Assembly: GCA_902572605.1 (NCBI GenBank)
Contig: CACGGD010000001.1
Location: 312,001 to 376,000 of the forward strand
Origin: an uncultured Pelagibacteraceae bacterium
GTDB lineage: Bacteria > Pseudomonadota > Alphaproteobacteria > Pelagibacterales > Pelagibacteraceae
Reading direction: 5' to 3'
Length of the DNA: 64,000 nt
Part shown: in pieces, positions 1-8,280 of the stretch
Position numbering within the stretch: the first letter of the stretch is position 1
How the letters are laid out: every line of letters begins with the position of its first letter
Translations under genes and position numbers: made by a program
Notes under the pieces: generated by a model
What the model saw: only the letters and a program-made list of their open reading frames with translations
Database searches by the model: none
What the model was told of the DNA's origin: nothing

Positions 1-368
1 ACTGATTTTCTTGGAGTTTTAATTAATTGTTTGAATGACTTTACATTTGATTCATCTGGTTTCATATTTTTTTTGACAGACAACATTATATCCCCTTTTT
101 CAATAAGATGAGTCAAAAGATATTTATCAATTAAGAATTTAATTGCCTCTGAAAAATCTCTTAAATTTGCTTCTTTTCCTTTGCAAGTGATCGAATTCCC
201 TCTAAAAAATATGTTTGTACTAGTTAATTTTTCTAATTCTTTTAAATTTTGATTAAATTCTCCTACAACTGACATGAGCATTTCATTATTATTAATTTGA
301 ATATTTATAGTTTCTTTATCTATTTTTTTAATAATTAAGTTTTGATCTAATCTACTTATTTTTGACAT
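1..368 (-). CDS. phoH: PhoH-like ATPase, N-terminal part (cut by window edge)
   Basis: Reading leftward from an ATG at 368-366, about 122 residues are visible with no stop before the window edge. The visible part resembles the N-terminal KH-like region of PhoH-family proteins (LEKLTSTNIFFRGNSITCKG, near residues 47-66) and ends in IKTPRKS, the start of the usual linker into the P-loop ATPase domain, which lies outside the window. PhoH proteins are cytoplasmic ATPases/RNA helicase-like proteins of uncertain role. In Alphaproteobacteria phoH normally follows miaB and precedes ybeY, which fits: miaB ends only 6 bp upstream. The ATPase motifs themselves cannot be seen here. Confidence 0.82.
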   Translation of the reverse strand, partial: MSKISRLDQNLIIKKIDKETINIQINNNEMLMSVVGEFNQNLKELEKLTSTNIFFRGNSITCKGKEANLRDFSEAIKFLIDKYLLTHLIEKGDIMLSVKKNMKPDESNVKSFKQLIKTPRKS

Positions 369-374
369 AAATTT

Positions 375-1709
375 TTATGCTGCGTATTCCTTTGGATTGT
401 TTTCTAAAACAACTTGACCAAATAAAGTATTTTGATTACAGCTATCAAGCTTAACTTTTTTAATTTTTCCTGATAAATTTTCATCGCTGGTAACAATAAC
501 AGAGTTAAAATATTCATCTCTACCAAAATATTTGTTTGCATCTTTAGCTTTATTTTCAAATAATACAGTGGCAGTTGAATTAACGAGTTTTTGTCTATAT
601 TTTCTTTTTACTATATCTGCAGCTCTTTGAAAAATAATCAATCTTTCTTTAGCTATCTTATAATCTATTTTTTTTAAATTTGCAGCTGGTGTTCCAGGTC
701 TTGCGCTAAATATAAATGAATAAGAATTAATAAATTCTACTTTATTCAATAATGATAATGACTTTTCAAAATCTTCTATTGTTTCGCCAGGATAAGCAAT
801 TATAAAATCACTAGAAAATTTTATAGATGGCTTCTTTTTTTTTAGTTTTGTAATTGTTTCTAAATACTCTTCTATTGTATGATCTCTATTCATATTTTGT
901 AAAATCTTTGTTGACCCGCTCTGAACGGGCAAATGTAAAAGTGGCATTAATTTTTTACATTCACGATGTGCTTCTATTAAATCATCAGTAAAGTCTTTTG
1001 GATGAGAAGTTGTATATCTTATTCTTTCTAAATTTTTAATTTTATTAAGTGAATATAATAAGTCTGAAAGTCTTTTATTTTTGAAACTATAAGCATTTAC
1101 ATTCTGGCCTAATAAAATAATTTCCTTCGATCCATTATTCACAAGTTGCTTTGCCTCAGATACAATATCTGAGGCTGGCCTAGAATATTCTGGTCCTCTG
1201 GTATAAGGAACGACACAAAATTTACAAAATTTGTCACATCCTTCTTGAATTGTTAAAAAAGATGAAATTTTGTTATCAGAATTTTTAATTGAATTAAGCT
1301 GGTCAAATTTTTCAATAACTTCAAATTCAGTTGAGTTAACTCTTGTATTTTTATTTTCTATTTTTAAGATTATATTATTTATCTCATGATAAGATTGTGG
1401 TCCAACAACTGCATCAATATATTTCTCTTTTTTTAATAATATCTCTCCCTCAGCTTGAGCTACACAACCTACAATTAATACTATTGGCTTTACCCCATAT
1501 CTGAATTCTTTTTTAACTCTTCCTACTTCATGATAAACTTTATCTGTAGCTTTTTCTCTTATATGGCAAGTATTAAGTACATAACAATTTGCTTCTTGAA
1601 TATTTTTAGTTGAATTGTAATTAATTTTTTTTACCAAATCTAATATACGATTGCTATCGTACTCATTCATTTGACAACCCAATGTTTTGATAAAAATTTT
1701 TTTTGGCAA
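375..1709 (-). CDS. miaB: tRNA-2-methylthio-N6-dimethylallyladenosine synthase MiaB
   Basis: MiaB is a radical-SAM enzyme that adds a methylthio group to i6A37 of tRNAs reading UNN codons. The 444-residue protein has the UPF0004 N-terminal domain with three cluster cysteines (C12, C48, C82), the radical-SAM triad GCDKFCKFC (C158, C162, C165) and a C-terminal TRAM region (about 375-440). Length and motif order are full. It sits in the tsaB-fur-miaB-phoH order usual for Alphaproteobacteria, 1 bp downstream of the fur-like gene, so it is probably co-transcribed with it. It could in principle be another methylthiotransferase (MtaB, RimO), but cysteine spacing and context favour MiaB. Confidence 0.95.
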   Translation of the reverse strand: MPKKIFIKTLGCQMNEYDSNRILDLVKKINYNSTKNIQEANCYVLNTCHIREKATDKVYHEVGRVKKEFRYGVKPIVLIVGCVAQAEGEILLKKEKYIDAVVGPQSYHEINNIILKIENKNTRVNSTEFEVIEKFDQLNSIKNSDNKISSFLTIQEGCDKFCKFCVVPYTRGPEYSRPASDIVSEAKQLVNNGSKEIILLGQNVNAYSFKNKRLSDLLYSLNKIKNLERIRYTTSHPKDFTDDLIEAHRECKKLMPLLHLPVQSGSTKILQNMNRDHTIEEYLETITKLKKKKPSIKFSSDFIIAYPGETIEDFEKSLSLLNKVEFINSYSFIFSARPGTPAANLKKIDYKIAKERLIIFQRAADIVKRKYRQKLVNSTATVLFENKAKDANKYFGRDEYFNSVIVTSDENLSGKIKKVKLDSCNQNTLFGQVVLENNPKEYAA

Positions 1710-1710
1710 T

Positions 1711-2136
1711 TTATTTTTTTATTTTTGAACCGTATAATTCTAATTTATGATCCACAAGTTTATAACCCAATCTTTTAGCTACTGCGTCTTGTAGTTTTTC
1801 TATATCTTTATCAACAAATTCTACTACCTCTCCACTATTAATATCTATTAAATGATCATGATGTTCGTCGGGTGACTGTTCGTATCTTGCTTTGCCACCT
1901 TTAAAATCATGCTTCTCTACAATACCAAATTCTTCGAACAATTTCACAGTTCTGTAGACTGTTGCAATGCTAATCTTGTTATCAATCTCAGTAACTCTTT
2001 TATGTAATTCATCAACATCAGGATGGTCTTTAGCGCCATACTTAACTTTTGAGTCCGACATAACTTGAGCTATAATCTTCCTTTGGTCAGTTAGCCTAAC
2101 ACCTTTTAATTTACATTTTTCTTCTATTGCATTCAT
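1711..2136 (-). CDS. fur: Fur-family metal-responsive transcriptional regulator
   Basis: A 141-residue protein of normal Fur length. It has the winged-helix N-terminus (TDQRKIIAQVM, then ISIATVYRTVKLFEEFGIV near residues 55-73) and the metal-binding HHDHLI motif (about 91-96). The CxxC pairs of zinc-containing Fur proteins are absent, as in many alphaproteobacterial Fur/Mur proteins. In this class members may sense iron or manganese, and the sequence alone does not decide which. It lies between tsaB and miaB, with 9 bp and 1 bp gaps, so it is probably part of one leftward operon. Confidence 0.88.
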   Translation of the reverse strand: MNAIEEKCKLKGVRLTDQRKIIAQVMSDSKVKYGAKDHPDVDELHKRVTEIDNKISIATVYRTVKLFEEFGIVEKHDFKGGKARYEQSPDEHHDHLIDINSGEVVEFVDKDIEKLQDAVAKRLGYKLVDHKLELYGSKIKK

Positions 2137-2145
2137 TTTATTAAT

Positions 2146-2529
2146 TTAACTTAAATATAATGGTTTTATCAATTTTTTTTCTATTAATTTTTTATTTATT
2201 AAAAATTCAATATTTTCAAGGTTAAATTGTGTTAAATCTTCATCTTTAAATCCAAATAATTTTACTTTATTTGATATTTCGATTCCTTTCGCCACTGCCA
2301 AAGCTACACGTATAGTCGAAAAACTGCCTGGACCATTATTTACAAGAACTGTAAAATTTTTATCAATTTTTGCTTTGTGCTTATTAGTAAAATTTAATAT
2401 GGTTGATACTAATATTTCATTATTTTTAATTTTTGTTTGAAAATCATGAATAAAAAAATTATTATTTATTTTTAAACCAATTTTGTCGTTTTTGCCTGTG
2501 CAATTTATTATTAAAAAATCTTTTATCAT
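2146..2529 (-). CDS. tsaB: Shortened TsaB-like protein (t6A biosynthesis)
   Basis: TsaB is the non-catalytic partner of TsaD in making t6A37 on ANN-decoding tRNAs. This protein is 127 residues; family members are usually about 220-230. The first half of the ASKHA fold is visible, including the hallmark NNGPGSFSTIRVALAVAKGI (about 64-83; family GPGSFTGLR). The normal C-terminal half is missing, and there is no room for it because fur starts 9 bp downstream. The rimI gene usually found between tsaB and fur is also missing. Assignment rests on this one motif plus gene order. It may be a minimal functional TsaB or a decayed gene; the frame is intact, which favours function. Confidence 0.72.
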   Translation of the reverse strand: MIKDFLIINCTGKNDKIGLKINNNFFIHDFQTKIKNNEILVSTILNFTNKHKAKIDKNFTVLVNNGPGSFSTIRVALAVAKGIEISNKVKLFGFKDEDLTQFNLENIEFLINKKLIEKKLIKPLYLS

Positions 2530-3553
2530 CTTTATATTTATAATTTTTTTATTTCCTCAAAACAATTCATATTCAAATTTATTTGCAAAAACTTTTAATG
2601 ATTATGGCTTAATATCAATAATGTATCATAGATTTAATGAAAACAAGTATCCTTCAACAAATATACAATTAGACGTGTTTAAAGAACAATTAAAGATAAT
2701 CGAAAGTGAAGGTATCCGATTTGTGCACCCAAAAAAATTTAGAGAGAATATTACAAAAAATAAGAAAGAAAGAAAAATTTTATTAACAATTGATGACGGC
2801 TTATTATCATTCTATCAAAATGCTTGGCCGATTTTAAAAGAGAAGAAAATACCTTTTATTTTATTTGTAAATACTAGAGAAGTCGGTTCTTTTAATTATA
2901 TGAATTGGAAACAAATTCTTGAGCTACATGAGGCTGATCATGTTGAAATTGGAAATCATAGCCATTCTCATGAATACCTTGTGGATGAGGATCCAGAGAC
3001 GATTAAAAATGATATTTTAAAATCAATTGAAATTTTTAATGAAAAACTTGGAAAAAATTCAAATTTTTTTTCCTACCCATTCGGAGAATATAGCCAAGAA
3101 TTCAAGAGAATAATTAAAGAGCTTGGTTTCGAATACGCATTTGGACAACACTCAGGTGTAATTGATGAAACAAAAGATCTATGGGAACTTCCAAGATTTC
3201 CGATAAATGAGAAATACGGAGAATTGAATAGATTTAAAACTTTAATGAAAACGCTTCCTTTTAAATATAAAAAAATTATTCCAGATGATAAATATTTATT
3301 GCAATCTCAAAATCCACCTAATGTAAGAATTTTTTTCCAAGATAATATAAATAACCTAAATCAAATTACATGTTTTTCAAATGAAGGTAATAAATGGAGA
3401 AATTCAAAAATCTCTTTTGCTGAAAAAAATACTTTAGAAATAAAGATTGATGAGAAATTTGTAGGCGAGCGAGGTCGAATTAATTGTTCTTTAAGAGAAG
3501 ATGGTGGTTTTTGGCGTTGGCTAGGAATTCAATTTGTAATTGCTGAAAAATAA
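2483..3553 (+). CDS. Polysaccharide deacetylase (NodB domain), probably exported
   Basis: A carbohydrate esterase-4 type protein. NodB motifs are visible: TIDDG (family TFDDG, metal-binding Asp), GNHSHSH (metal-binding His pair) and SYPFGEYS. A hydrophobic stretch right after KK at the N-terminus (IIFIFIIFLF) is a signal peptide or membrane anchor. The frame opens with TTG at 2483, overlapping the divergent tsaB; GTG at 2498 is an equally good start and leaves the signal peptide intact. The last ~100 residues form a domain I do not recognise. The substrate is unknown. It is likely to act in the periplasm on peptidoglycan or surface glycan. Confidence 0.82.
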   Translation: MSFLPVQFIIKKSFIIFIFIIFLFPQNNSYSNLFAKTFNDYGLISIMYHRFNENKYPSTNIQLDVFKEQLKIIESEGIRFVHPKKFRENITKNKKERKILLTIDDGLLSFYQNAWPILKEKKIPFILFVNTREVGSFNYMNWKQILELHEADHVEIGNHSHSHEYLVDEDPETIKNDILKSIEIFNEKLGKNSNFFSYPFGEYSQEFKRIIKELGFEYAFGQHSGVIDETKDLWELPRFPINEKYGELNRFKTLMKTLPFKYKKIIPDDKYLLQSQNPPNVRIFFQDNINNLNQITCFSNEGNKWRNSKISFAEKNTLEIKIDEKFVGERGRINCSLREDGGFWRWLGIQFVIAEK

Positions 3554-3556
3554 TCT

Positions 3557-5107
3557 TTATAAATTTAATTCTTGTCTTTGAACTGAATTCGCCAATCTTA
3601 CTGGTTCAAAATCCATTAATCTATTCTGAATAATTATTTGTGCTAAAATTTTAGTATATTCACTTCCAGTCTCAGCATAATTACCTAGAGTTTTTGCTAA
3701 TTCCAAACCATTAATTTTTTTATTTTTGTTTCTTAATTTTTTTCTTTTTTCTCTAAATTTCACATAGCTTTTATGGGTATTCAAATTATTTTTATAAGCC
3801 TTTACGGAAGCTCTCAAAATTGGAAATCTTAAGATTTTATGATTTTTAGATTTATCTTTTAATAATGGTTCAATGCCCTTTCCATTCCAAGTCCATTGAC
3901 CAAATATAGCATTTCCCTCTAATGCAAAACGAGATGTTCCCCATCCACTTTCTTTTGCAGCTTGGGCTAAAGCAATGGAAGCAGGAATTATATCCATTCT
4001 AATTTTTAATTCCTCTACATTCCCTTTTTTTACTTTATATTCCAAAAATTTTTGTCGTAACCATTGTTTCTCTTTATCCGTTGTAATTTTCTTAGAGGTA
4101 ATTTTTTTTAATTTAAATCTGTCATCTAATATCTTCTCATTTTCAGCAACAATTAATGGAAGAACAATCTTAATAAAAGTTTCTTTTTTTAATTTAACAC
4201 TTTGAATTTCATCTAAATCTTTAGGAAATTGTGTAAAATAAATTGGTTTTACTGTTTTCTGATACCTTACAGTATTTAAGTCGTATTCTACATCTTCAAA
4301 TAAACTTAAAACTGTTTCAGTTTTTAAATTTAGATCAGGTAAAATTAATTCAGCAACTTTCTCTTTCTTTTTAATTTCTGTTTTAACTTTAGCTTTAGGT
4401 TCTTTTACTTTAGGTGTAGATTTTTTATTTTCTTTTTTATCGGTTATTTTAGGTTTTTTAATTTTTTCTTCTTTAACAACTATTTGTTTTTCTCCAAATT
4501 TGTCTAAATTTTTAAATGTAGTTACGCCTGAAACTATAATTGTGATTGCAGCAGCTATTACAAAAAATCCTATTATAACTTTGCCGGTCTTACCTTTGTT
4601 TGTTTGCTGACTATAAATACCATGAAATAAGTCAGTTAAAATATTTCCTATAGAATTATAAATTGTAGACCCAAGTTTTGGAAACACATTTAAAATACCA
4701 AGTGCTATATTGCCAATTGATCTCCATAAATTGTAAAAAAAGTTAACAACTGATCTTGAACTATCTTCTTTAAAATAAGTTATTTTTCTTGTAACTCTAT
4801 TAGCTGCTCTTGAGCTATCTTCTTTAAAATAAGTTATTTTTCTAGAAAATCTATTAGCTACTTTAGAACTATCTTCTTTTAAGTCATCTATTCTTCTTGA
4901 AACTTTAGATAATGGTTTAGAAACATTTTCTTTAAAAAAACTAGTTTTAAAATCTTTGGGAATAATAATTTTATTCTTTCTTAAAATTAATTCTATCTGT
5001 CCTGAAGTAAGATTTTTTCTTCTTTTAATATATTCCTGAACTTCTTTTACATCATAAATTTTAGCGAGTTCTAATAATTGTTCTCTGTAAGTTAATCTTT
5101 TCTTCAT
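3557..5107 (-). CDS. Bax-like glucosaminidase with membrane anchor and N-terminal repeats
   Basis: The C-terminal third (about 375-510) is a glucosaminidase/FlgJ-type domain related to E. coli Bax: PASIALAQAAKESGWGTSRF carries the catalytic Glu, followed by GNAIFGQWTW and the NYAETGSEY segment. These hydrolases cut glycans, usually peptidoglycan. A single transmembrane helix (VIIGFFVIAAAITIIVSGV, about 177-195) splits the protein into an N-terminal part of ~175 residues and a long lysine-rich linker plus enzyme domain, which should be periplasmic. The N-terminal part holds about two and a half 18-residue repeats (KEDSS[KR]xANRxxRKITYF). It meets the deacetylase gene tail to tail, 3 bp apart, and both may remodel the wall. 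Confidence 0.8.
   Translation of the reverse strand: MKKRLTYREQLLELAKIYDVKEVQEYIKRRKNLTSGQIELILRKNKIIIPKDFKTSFFKENVSKPLSKVSRRIDDLKEDSSKVANRFSRKITYFKEDSSRAANRVTRKITYFKEDSSRSVVNFFYNLWRSIGNIALGILNVFPKLGSTIYNSIGNILTDLFHGIYSQQTNKGKTGKVIIGFFVIAAAITIIVSGVTTFKNLDKFGEKQIVVKEEKIKKPKITDKKENKKSTPKVKEPKAKVKTEIKKKEKVAELILPDLNLKTETVLSLFEDVEYDLNTVRYQKTVKPIYFTQFPKDLDEIQSVKLKKETFIKIVLPLIVAENEKILDDRFKLKKITSKKITTDKEKQWLRQKFLEYKVKKGNVEELKIRMDIIPASIALAQAAKESGWGTSRFALEGNAIFGQWTWNGKGIEPLLKDKSKNHKILRFPILRASVKAYKNNLNTHKSYVKFREKRKKLRNKNKKINGLELAKTLGNYAETGSEYTKILAQIIIQNRLMDFEPVRLANSVQRQELNL
4760..4905 (-). repeat. Tandem 54 bp coding repeat in the Bax-like gene
   Basis: The sequence ctatcttctt recurs at 4761, 4815 and 4869, exactly 54 bp apart, and much of the unit around it is shared. 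It encodes an 18-residue repeat KEDSS..ANR..RKITYF. The period keeps the frame, so copy number could change without breaking the gene. The repeats look like positively charged amphipathic helices just before the transmembrane segment. Confidence 0.8.
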
Positions 5108-5108
5108 A

Positions 5109-5657
5109 TTAATTTGCCTCTACAGAATTTACTTCTTTAACATAGTGTTTCAAAAGATTTTGAACCCCTTGCTTCAAAGTCATTAAAGAGCTTGGGCAGC
5201 CCGAGCAACTACCCTGCAGTTCGACTTTCACAATTCCATTTTCGAAAGATTTAAACTTTATATCACCCCCATCTCTCGCTACTGCTGGTCTAATTTTTGT
5301 ATCTAGTACATCAATTATTTTTTTAACTGTTTCATCCTTATTTTCTTTATTTTTTTTATTCTTCAGTTCTTCTTTTAAGATAGGTTCTTTATTATTTTCA
5401 AAATAATGATTCAAATGAGAAATAACCATGGGTTTTAATTCATTCCATGAAATATCTTTCGTTTTTTTTACCGATAAAAAATTCTTAGAAAGCAACACTA
5501 ATTCTACTCCCTTAAAACTTAACAATTCTTTTATAAAAGGATTCTTTACCTTATTAATTTCACTTTTTTGAAATTCCTCTGTTCCTATATTTGAAATTAT
5601 ATTTTCGGATAAAAATTTTAAAGACTCTGGGTTTGGTGTTGTTTCTGTTTGGATCAT
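5109..5657 (-). CDS. nfuA: Fe-S cluster carrier, NifU/Nfu1 type
   Basis: A scaffold/carrier that passes Fe-S clusters to target proteins in the cytoplasm. The 182-residue protein has the Nfu N-terminal domain (starts MIQTETTPNPESLKF, typical of alphaproteobacterial and mitochondrial NFU1) and a C-terminal NifU domain with the cluster-binding CxxC in GSCSGCPSS (C151, C154). Length is normal. It lies 1 bp from the Bax-like gene and 14 bp from trpS on the same strand. The domain order (Nfu_N, then NifU) separates it from E. coli NfuA, which has a degenerate A-type domain. Confidence 0.92.
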   Translation of the reverse strand: MIQTETTPNPESLKFLSENIISNIGTEEFQKSEINKVKNPFIKELLSFKGVELVLLSKNFLSVKKTKDISWNELKPMVISHLNHYFENNKEPILKEELKNKKNKENKDETVKKIIDVLDTKIRPAVARDGGDIKFKSFENGIVKVELQGSCSGCPSSLMTLKQGVQNLLKHYVKEVNSVEAN

Positions 5658-5671
5658 TTGAATATTATATA

Positions 5672-6676
5672 TTATATCAAGCCAACTTTTTCACGTATAT
5701 TCTTAAGGTTTTCCTCAGCTTTAATGCTGGCTTTTTCTGTACCTTTTTTCAATATTTTAGTTAAATAGGTTTTATCGTCCATTAATTTAATAATTTCTTT
5801 TCCGATTGGCGAAATTTCACTTACTAAAAGATCTGCAAGTTTACCTTTTATATAAGAATATTCTTTTCCTCCCATTTCTTTTAAAGTACTTTCTAAATTA
5901 TTTTTAGATACTTCTGAATATATAGTCAAAAGATTTAATGCCTCAGGTTTTTTTTCTAAAGATTTTATATCATCAGGAATAGAGTCGGAGTCTGATTTTG
6001 CTTTTTTAATTTTTTTTACAATCTCATCGGGGCTATCTTTAAGGTTTATTCTTGAATAATCAGACTCTTCAGATTTGCTCATTTTTTTTGTTCCATCTCT
6101 CAAACTCATTACTCTAGAAATATTTTTAAGAATGAGAGGTTCAGGTAATGGAAAAAAATCTTTACAATTAAATTCTTTGTTAAATTTGTGAGCAATATCT
6201 CTTGTCAATTCTAAATGTTGTTTTTGATCAGCTCCAACTGGAACATGGGTTGCCTTATATAGTAAAATATCAGCCGCCATTAAATTTGGATAAATATAAA
6301 GTCCAACGCTAGCTTTTTCTTTATCTGATCCAGCCTTATCTTTAAATTGAGTCATTCTATTTAGCCAACCAACTCTTGATACACAATTGAAAATCCATGC
6401 CAGTTCTGAATGAGCTGGGACAGAAGATTGATTAAAAATTATACTTTTGTTTGGGTCTAGTCCTGTTGCTAAAAAACCTGCTGTAGTCTCCAAAATATTA
6501 TTTTTCAATTCTTTAGGATTTTGAAAAGTAGTTATTGCATGTAGATCGACAACACAATAAACACAATTCGTTTCTTTTTGTAATGATACAAAATTCTTTA
6601 GTGCTCCAAGATAATTTCCCAGATGCAAGTTGCCGGTAGGTTGAACACCTGAAAATACTAATTTTTTATCAGTCAT
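5672..6676 (-). CDS. trpS: Tryptophanyl-tRNA synthetase
   Basis: A class I aminoacyl-tRNA synthetase that charges tRNA-Trp. The HIGH motif appears as PTGNLHLGNY (13-22), the KMSKS motif at 198-202 (KKMSKSEES), and the family signature GADQKQHLELTRDIA at about 148-162. The length of 334 residues is normal for the bacterial enzyme. It is 1 bp downstream of murJ, as in other Alphaproteobacteria (murJ-trpS), so a shared transcript is likely. Confidence 0.97.
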   Translation of the reverse strand: MTDKKLVFSGVQPTGNLHLGNYLGALKNFVSLQKETNCVYCVVDLHAITTFQNPKELKNNILETTAGFLATGLDPNKSIIFNQSSVPAHSELAWIFNCVSRVGWLNRMTQFKDKAGSDKEKASVGLYIYPNLMAADILLYKATHVPVGADQKQHLELTRDIAHKFNKEFNCKDFFPLPEPLILKNISRVMSLRDGTKKMSKSEESDYSRINLKDSPDEIVKKIKKAKSDSDSIPDDIKSLEKKPEALNLLTIYSEVSKNNLESTLKEMGGKEYSYIKGKLADLLVSEISPIGKEIIKLMDDKTYLTKILKKGTEKASIKAEENLKNIREKVGLI

Positions 6677-6677
6677 C

Positions 6678-8204
6678 TTAATTTGTTTTAAAGTTTTTTG
6701 TTTTTAACATTCCCGTCAAATAACACGTTATCAAATAAACACTGCCAACAAAACTAACAATTATCAATAAATAAACCGATTTATATTTATAATTATAGTC
6801 TAAATAATCAGCATAATAATCTAATGAAAAAACCAAAAGAAAAGACATAAATACAGTAGATAAAATAATCTTTAAAATATTTTTCGGTAAATACTTTTCT
6901 ATTAATAAAAAATTCTTGTTATTAAGAAGATATATATAAACTATCACTCCAATCCAGGTAGAAATGGACGTAGCAATAGGAATTATAATAAAACCAATTT
7001 TATTGAAGAATATAATACTAATAAGAATGTTTAATATAACAATAAAGGTTGAAATATAAAATGGTGTCTTAGTGTTGTTTCTAGCAAAAAAGAAATTTGA
7101 TAGAATCTTAATCAAAGCAAACGCTGGTATACCATAACCAAAATATTTTAAGGCTGACGCTGTCATATTAATATTTTCAATAGTAAAAGATCCGTATCCA
7201 AATAATGCATTTACAATTTCTTTAGAAGCCAATATTAAACCCAAACTTGCAGGTATTGATAATAAAAGTGAAAGCTCTATTGATCTAGTTTGAATATTTG
7301 AAATCTTTAAAATATTTTTCTGCTTAAAAGCTTTAGATAAAACTGGCAATGAAACAGTCCCTACTGCTATGCCAGCTATAGCTAAATTAATTTGATAAAT
7401 ACGGTCTGCATAATATAAGTAAGATACAGCACTTGCTTCGAAAGAGGCTATAATTGTTCCAACCAAAATGTTTACCTGTGTAACTCCAGAAGACAGGATA
7501 CTGGGTAAAAGTTTTTTAAAAAAAAGTTTTACTTTACTGCTTAATCTATTTTTAAATCTAATAGACGGTTTATAATATTTTTTTGTAAAAAATAGTAAAA
7601 ATAATAATTGAATTATTCCAGCTAAAGAAACTCCGTAGGATAATTGTTTAGCAAAATTCAAATCAAAAAAATAAGAGATTAATAAAGTTAATATTAAAAC
7701 AACGTTTAATATTATTGGTGCGGCTGCGGCTGCAGCAAATCTATTATTAGAATTTAAAATTCCTGAAAAAAAAGATGAAACACTCACAAATAACAAAAAA
7801 GGAAATGTTATCCTTGTAAATTCTACTGCGAGATTAAATTTTTCACTGTCTTCTAAAAAGCCTGGAGCAATTAGATAAACTAAATAAGGTGTAAATATTT
7901 CAACGAGTAGAACTATAAAAAAAAGAATAAGAATTAGTATACTTAACGTCTCATCAGCAAAATTTTTTCCCTTCTTTTGATTTTTAGTTTTTTCAGAGAC
8001 ATAACTGGGTATAAATGCTGCATTGAAGGTTCCTTCTGCAAACAAACGTCTGAATGTATTTGGAAGTCTAAAAGCTACAAAAAATGCATCTGCAAAGATT
8101 GATGCTCCTAAAAATATTGCAATTAATATATCTCTGAGATAGCCTAAAACTCTACTTAATAAAGTGAAAAAACTAAAAACGTATGTTGATGATAACAAGT
8201 TCAT
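6678..8204 (-). CDS. murJ: Lipid II flippase MurJ
   Basis: An inner-membrane flippase that moves lipid II to the periplasm for peptidoglycan synthesis. The 508-residue protein is almost entirely transmembrane helices (about 14). The family signatures GYLRDILIAIFLG near the N-terminus and FRLPNTFRRLFAEGTFNAAF (about 46-65) are clear, with the conserved Arg residues of the central cavity. It shares a strand and a 1 bp gap with trpS. The promoter presumably lies in the 76 bp divergent gap shared with maeB. Confidence 0.95.
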   Translation of the reverse strand: MNLLSSTYVFSFFTLLSRVLGYLRDILIAIFLGASIFADAFFVAFRLPNTFRRLFAEGTFNAAFIPSYVSEKTKNQKKGKNFADETLSILILILFFIVLLVEIFTPYLVYLIAPGFLEDSEKFNLAVEFTRITFPFLLFVSVSSFFSGILNSNNRFAAAAAAPIILNVVLILTLLISYFFDLNFAKQLSYGVSLAGIIQLLFLLFFTKKYYKPSIRFKNRLSSKVKLFFKKLLPSILSSGVTQVNILVGTIIASFEASAVSYLYYADRIYQINLAIAGIAVGTVSLPVLSKAFKQKNILKISNIQTRSIELSLLLSIPASLGLILASKEIVNALFGYGSFTIENINMTASALKYFGYGIPAFALIKILSNFFFARNNTKTPFYISTFIVILNILISIIFFNKIGFIIIPIATSISTWIGVIVYIYLLNNKNFLLIEKYLPKNILKIILSTVFMSFLLVFSLDYYADYLDYNYKYKSVYLLIIVSFVGSVYLITCYLTGMLKTKNFKTN

Positions 8205-8280
8205 ATAAGTTCTAAATTAAGCCACAAATAATAAATAAATAATGCAATATTATTAGTTATATTACATGCTCATAATTTAA

